Source of the DNA: Paracoccaceae bacterium
GTDB lineage: Bacteria; Pseudomonadota; Alphaproteobacteria; Rhodobacterales; Rhodobacteraceae
Assembly: GCA_007123625.1 (NCBI GenBank)
Contig: SKKS01000070.1
Location: 1 to 8,996, forward strand
Direction of reading: 5' to 3'
Length of the DNA: 8,996 nt
Below the pieces are notes generated by a model. It was not told the origin of the DNA and did no database searches. It worked only from the letters and a program-made list of their open reading frames with translations. The position numbers and the translations under genes are program-made. Of the stretch, positions 6,597 through 8,996 are shown piece after piece (positions within the stretch are counted from its first letter, which is position 1; each line of letters opens with the position of its first letter).

Positions 6597-6619
6597 GCGC
6601 CCGCAACGGTTCCGGGCGC
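6597..6619 (-). terminator. Hairpin 22 bases past the stop of the CAP-domain gene
   Basis: GCGCCCG (6597-6603) and CGGGCGC (6613-6619) form a perfect all-G/C 7-bp stem with a 9-base loop, just downstream of the leftward gene's stop at 6642-6644. It is well placed for a terminator or 3'-end stabiliser of that gene, but no T run follows it on the reverse strand. Confidence 0.35.
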
Positions 6620-6641
6620 ACCAACGCAACTCCGCGAACCA

Positions 6642-7181
6642 TCAGCACTGCCCTGAAAACACCGTTACCCAACGCATCCCACGTCCGGTACGTGGCGTCG
6701 CCACACCCAATCCGATGGCTGCATGACCGGGGTGCAGGATATTGCTGCGATGTCCTGCCGACCCCATCCAGGCCCGGTGCGCATCGCGCGGGGTTCGCAC
6801 CCCCATCGCCAGGTTCTCGGACATGATGCACCCGCGCCGCCCGGTCGCCGAAACCCGCTGCGCGAAATCGCGGTTGCCCGAACCCACATGGCCAAAGAAC
6901 CCGTGGCGCACCATGTCGCAGGCATGAGCCTGCGCCAGCGCATCCAGTTGCGGATCGTGCCGCATCGGTGCCAATCCGCGACTGCGCCGTTCGGCATTGA
7001 CCAGATCCACCATGGCGCGGCTCATCCCGGGCGCAACTGGCTGCGTGCAGGCCAGCGCCATGGGCGCCTTCGCCAGTGATGCCAGCATCACAGCCACGAC
7101 CAGCGCCAACATCCGCGCCGCGCCCGCGCCCTTCCATCCGAATTTGGGGACGCCGCCCCTGACAGCTCCGTAGCAGTTCAT
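6642..7181 (-). CDS. Secreted CAP/SCP-domain protein (YkwD-like)
   Basis: CAP-domain proteins are usually secreted and mostly of unknown biochemical function in bacteria. With the ATG at 7181 the product has 179 residues. It has an unusually long polar start (about 23 residues), a hydrophobic stretch MLALVVAVMLASLA (24-37), and a likely signal-peptidase site ALA|C after residue 44. The CAP domain then fills the rest. H86 (AQAHACDM), H98 (GFFGHVG), E122 (SENLAMG) and H144 (GHRSNILHPG) match the usual conserved site, followed by GLGVATP and the closing strand WVTVFSGQC. Four cysteines (45, 88, 118, 179) remain in the mature protein and could form two disulfides outside the cytoplasm. AAAGGG at 7190-7195 is 8 bases from this ATG. 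Another ATG at 7187 is only 2 bases from that site, and a TTG at 7250 would add 23 residues. The site ALA|C is not a good lipobox. Confidence 0.85.
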   Translation of the reverse strand: MNCYGAVRGGVPKFGWKGAGAARMLALVVAVMLASLAKAPMALACTQPVAPGMSRAMVDLVNAERRSRGLAPMRHDPQLDALAQAHACDMVRHGFFGHVGSGNRDFAQRVSATGRRGCIMSENLAMGVRTPRDAHRAWMGSAGHRSNILHPGHAAIGLGVATPRTGRGMRWVTVFSGQC

Positions 7182-7189
7182 TGTCATCG

Positions 7190-7195
7190 CCCTTT
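7190..7195 (-). promoter_or_regulatory. Ribosome-binding site deciding between two starts of the CAP-domain gene
   Basis: On the reverse strand AAAGGG is followed by CG and then ATG-ACA-ATG. Spacing is 2 bases to the first ATG (7187) and 8 bases to the second (7181), so the second is preferred. The two products differ by only two residues. Confidence 0.5.
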
Positions 7196-7336
7196 CCGCT
7201 GCGTTCCACCGCCGATCAAGGACGGCGAAACAGCGCACGCGCAGGGGCAAAATTGCGGCACAAAACCGAAATCTGCGGCGTATTGCCCGATAATTTTCTC
7301 CGGTATGTGGACCGTTTTCCCGAGGGCATCGGTGAA

Positions 7337-7360
7337 CGTAGCCTTACCCGCACGGCTACG
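7337..7360 (-). terminator. Stem-loop just after the sulfotransferase-like gene
   Basis: CGTAGCC (7337-7343) pairs perfectly with GGCTACG (7354-7360) across a 10-base loop. On the reverse strand it begins one base after the TAA stop of the sulfotransferase-like gene, and it is followed by only TTC rather than a T run. It is a fair candidate for a weak terminator or an mRNA 3' end. Confidence 0.4.
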
Positions 7361-7361
7361 G

Positions 7362-7958
7362 TTACCCCCGCGCGGCTGCGTGCAACGCGAAACACCGCGG
7401 GCGCTCCTGATGCAGCCGCGCGCGAGTCTCCTGCGACAGATCCAGCGCGCCATCGGGCGAGCGGTTGACCACCGGCAATTCGATGGGCAGGTCCAGCCGC
7501 GCACTCAGCCAGTCCACGAAGGCGGGCATCGCTTCATGGCGGAACAGCACGTCCACCACGCCTTCGCCCTTTGGACCGGTCAGGAAACGTCCCTGCGCCC
7601 CGACCGCCGCATGCGCGGGCGATGGTCGGCGCAGATAGTCCTGCACGAAGCTTTCGAAATCCATGCCGCGCGTGCTGCGCGGGGTTCCGTTCAACTCGGG
7701 TCGGCTGCGATAGCGATACCAGCTGCCCAACCAGGCCACGGGCTCGCGGATGAGGGCGCAGGTTTCCAGCGGCGCGTCCGAGAACTGCGCCAGCATCGGC
7801 ACGACGAAGCGCATGTAGCGCTGCAGTCCCATATGCTTGACCTGCGGCATGTTTCGAAACACCATGTCGGCATGCGGCGCCAGAACCATGTGCAGCGCAG
7901 TGCTGCCCGCCTTGGGCGTGGCCAGCAGGACCAGCCGCTTTTCGATGAACACCAGCAT
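7362..7958 (-). CDS. Small sulfotransferase-like protein
   Basis: The 198-residue product resembles P-loop sulfotransferases, which move a sulfuryl group from PAPS to an acceptor. The start MLVFIEKRLVLLATPKAGSTAL carries a beta strand followed by T-P-K-A-G-S-T (14-20), the position of the 5'-phosphosulfate-binding loop. ALIREPVAWLGSWYRYRSR (about 68-86) matches the second cofactor-binding region, with R71 and S79 as the likely 3'-phosphate ligands. Further along, FRHEAMPAFVDWLSARL (139-155) resembles the 'RYEDM' helix of this superfamily. It is shorter than typical sulfotransferases (250-300 residues), so it is either a compact form or a relative of altered function. The ATG at 7958 is chosen because AGGG lies about 7 bases upstream and the sulfotransferase fold starts here. 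An in-frame upstream start at 8045 would add 29 residues lacking fold features. selD lies 93 bases upstream. The acceptor is unknown. Confidence 0.72.
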   Translation of the reverse strand: MLVFIEKRLVLLATPKAGSTALHMVLAPHADMVFRNMPQVKHMGLQRYMRFVVPMLAQFSDAPLETCALIREPVAWLGSWYRYRSRPELNGTPRSTRGMDFESFVQDYLRRPSPAHAAVGAQGRFLTGPKGEGVVDVLFRHEAMPAFVDWLSARLDLPIELPVVNRSPDGALDLSQETRARLHQERPRCFALHAAARG

Positions 7959-7991
7959 TTCGCTGCCCTGCCTGCCCCTGCCCGTCCTACG

Positions 7992-8020
7992 GTTGTGGCG
8001 AAGCGCCGATGCGGTGTCAA
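7992..8020 (-). promoter_or_regulatory. Candidate promoter for the sulfotransferase-like gene
   Basis: On the reverse strand a perfect TTGACA (8015-8020) is followed after 17 bases by CACAAC (7992-7997, 3 of 6 consensus positions). Transcription would start near 7985, leaving a leader of about 27 bases that holds the ribosome-binding site. A perfect 12-bp palindrome overlaps the edge of the -35 element. The -10 match is weak, so co-transcription with selD remains possible. Confidence 0.4.
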
Positions 8021-8030
8021 TCGCGCGATT
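8019..8030. promoter_or_regulatory. Perfect 12-bp palindrome AATCGCGCGATT
   Basis: AATCGCGCGATT is its own reverse complement. It overlaps two bases of the TTGACA -35 candidate in the gap between selD and the sulfotransferase-like gene. It could be an operator, but a 12-bp GC-rich palindrome can also arise by chance in this genome. Confidence 0.3.
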
Positions 8031-8051
8031 CTGGGCCGCGATCAAGAGCGC

Positions 8052-8996
8052 TCAGGCGCAGTCGATCCGCGGCGCCCCGGCCTCCAGCGCGCCGATGATC
8101 GCCGGCTGCGTGAACCCTGCCGCCCGCAGGGCGGCGCAGGCCCCTTCGGCACGGTCGGCGGGCAGCGCCGCCAACAGACCGCCGGCGGTCTGTGGGTCGA
8201 ACAGAAGCACCTCGGTCTCGGGCGCCGCCGTGCACCGTCCGGCCAGCGCCGCACGGTTCTCGGCCGCCAGCACAGATCCATGCCCGGCACGCGCCAGCGC
8301 CTGCGCGCCCGGCAGCGCGGGCAACGCCCCGGCCTGCAGCCGCGCGGCGCACCCGTCCGACGCCACCAGCATTTCCCACAGATGCCCCGCCAGCCCGAAC
8401 CCCGTCACATCGGTCATGGCGTGCGCATGGGAGGCAAGGATCCGCGCGGCCTCGGCCTGCGGCTGCATCATCATGGCCAGCGCGGCGGCGACGTCGCGGC
8501 CTTCGGCCTGCAGCGCCATTTCGGCGGCCATGACGATCCCGCTGCCCAGCGGCTTGGTCAGGATCAGCGCATCACCGGGCCGCGCGCCCGCCTTGGTCAG
8601 AACCCGGTCGCCCACCATCCCGGTCACGCTCAGGCCCAGGACCATTTCGGAGCCCATGGCACTGTGTCCGCCGACGATGGCTGCACCCGCAGGACCCGCG
8701 ACCGCCTGAACGCCTGCGACAACCTCGGTCAATGTGCGCGTTTGCAGCGCCACACCCATGCGCGGCATTGTAACACTGACCAGCACCGCCTGCGGCGCGG
8801 CGCCCATGGCCCAGATATCGCCCAGCGCGTGCACGGCGGCGATGCGCGCCATGACGTACGGATCCTCGGTGATCGCGCGCAGATGATCGGTGGCGATGAC
8901 CTGCCGCGCGCCGCCCACCCGCAGCACCGCCGCGTCATCGCCGGCGCCGGTTTCGATGTCGGCGCGCCCGGACACCGGCAGACCCGCCAGCGCCGC
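8052..8996 (-). CDS. selD: Selenide, water dikinase SelD, C-terminal part (5' end beyond window)
   Basis: SelD makes selenophosphate from selenide and ATP, the selenium donor for selenocysteine and for 2-selenouridine in tRNA. The 314 visible residues cover most of the two AIRS-fold lobes. GAGDDAAVL is the first metal and ATP site. ATDHLRAITEDPYVMARIAA holds the next conserved aspartate. HALGDIWAMGA provides a second metal-binding aspartate, and TDVTGFGLAGH a third, corresponding to D51, D68, D91 and D227 of E. coli SelD. LFDPQTAGGLL near the end is also typical. The frame has no stop up to position 8996, and the N-terminal catalytic Cys/Lys region of stand-alone SelD would lie outside. A GTG at 8975 is not a credible start because it would cut into the first lobe. 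The wording of the first lobe resembles SelD fused behind an FAD/NAD-dependent oxidoreductase; whether this copy is fused cannot be seen. Confidence 0.92.
   Translation of the reverse strand, partial: AALAGLPVSGRADIETGAGDDAAVLRVGGARQVIATDHLRAITEDPYVMARIAAVHALGDIWAMGAAPQAVLVSVTMPRMGVALQTRTLTEVVAGVQAVAGPAGAAIVGGHSAMGSEMVLGLSVTGMVGDRVLTKAGARPGDALILTKPLGSGIVMAAEMALQAEGRDVAAALAMMMQPQAEAARILASHAHAMTDVTGFGLAGHLWEMLVASDGCAARLQAGALPALPGAQALARAGHGSVLAAENRAALAGRCTAAPETEVLLFDPQTAGGLLAALPADRAEGACAALRAAGFTQPAIIGALEAGAPRIDCA

Larger units (their letters stand above)
6373..6641. other. Convergent spacer with a cluster of GC-rich inverted repeats
   Basis: No gene is supported in this 269-bp spacer between the stops of two convergent genes. 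It holds five hairpin-capable or palindromic stretches. They are CAGG/CCTG (6380-6383/6387-6390) extended by GCAG/CTGC (6375-6378/6393-6396); CAGCGCGG/CCGCGCTG (6507-6514/6520-6527); CCCCCT/AGGGGG (6537-6542/6568-6573) enclosing GCGCGC/GCGCGC (6547-6552/6556-6561); CGGTC-A-GACCG (6583-6593); and GCGCCCG/CGGGCGC (6597-6603/6613-6619). None is followed by a clear run of T, so they are not classical intrinsic terminators in either direction. They may still end or protect the convergent transcripts. Confidence 0.6.

Noticed and set aside
7837..8709. Plus-strand open frame of 290 codons over the sulfotransferase-like gene and selD
   Set aside because: It spans two reverse-strand genes with clear motifs. 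The product is Ala/Ser/Pro/Arg-rich with no recognisable domain.
1..8996. CRISPR array, tRNA, rRNA, insertion sequence, prophage or defence system
   Set aside because: No regularly spaced repeats, no transposase or integrase reading frames and no tRNA-like folds were seen. Almost all sequence is accounted for by housekeeping genes.

Overview
The window looks like ordinary core chromosome of a GC-rich alphaproteobacterium, most likely Rhodobacterales (Paracoccus/Rhodobacter/Roseobacter-type). The grounds are the strong G/C bias at third codon positions, the plant/alphaproteobacterial-style glutathione reductase (CVIRGC redox motif), an HflK-HflC-DUF2065 block, and a SelD sequence resembling the form fused to an oxidoreductase. 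This placement comes from reading protein families by eye, not from a search. I see no phage, insertion sequence, CRISPR, tRNA or rRNA.

Left part (1-846): the 5' part of gltD (small subunit of glutamate synthase) runs leftward off the window edge. A relatively A/T-rich 209-bp region separates it from the divergent gene uppP and carries repeats and a candidate gltD promoter.

Centre (847-6372): six plus-strand genes follow. They are uppP (undecaprenyl-diphosphate phosphatase, recycling the lipid carrier for peptidoglycan), rpiA (ribose-5-phosphate isomerase), gor (glutathione reductase, 4 bases after rpiA), hflK and hflC (membrane SPFH proteins known to bind the FtsH protease, stop and start overlapping by one base), and a 62-residue two-helix DUF2065/YjeT-like protein. 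rpiA-gor and hflK-hflC-DUF2065 look like two operons or one longer transcript. An almost perfect 19-bp palindrome lies between gor and hflK.

Right part (6373-8996): a 269-bp convergent spacer packed with GC-rich inverted repeats separates the DUF2065 gene from a leftward group. That group is a secreted CAP/SCP-domain (YkwD-like) protein, a small sulfotransferase-like protein, and the 3' part of selD (selenophosphate synthase), whose reading frame stays open to the window end.

No clearly new multi-gene system was found. The observations most worth checking are the repeat architecture of the gltD-uppP control region, the palindrome before hflK, the hairpin cluster at 6375-6619, the hairpin covering the ribosome-binding site of the DUF2065 gene, and the uncharacterised sulfotransferase-like gene next to selD.
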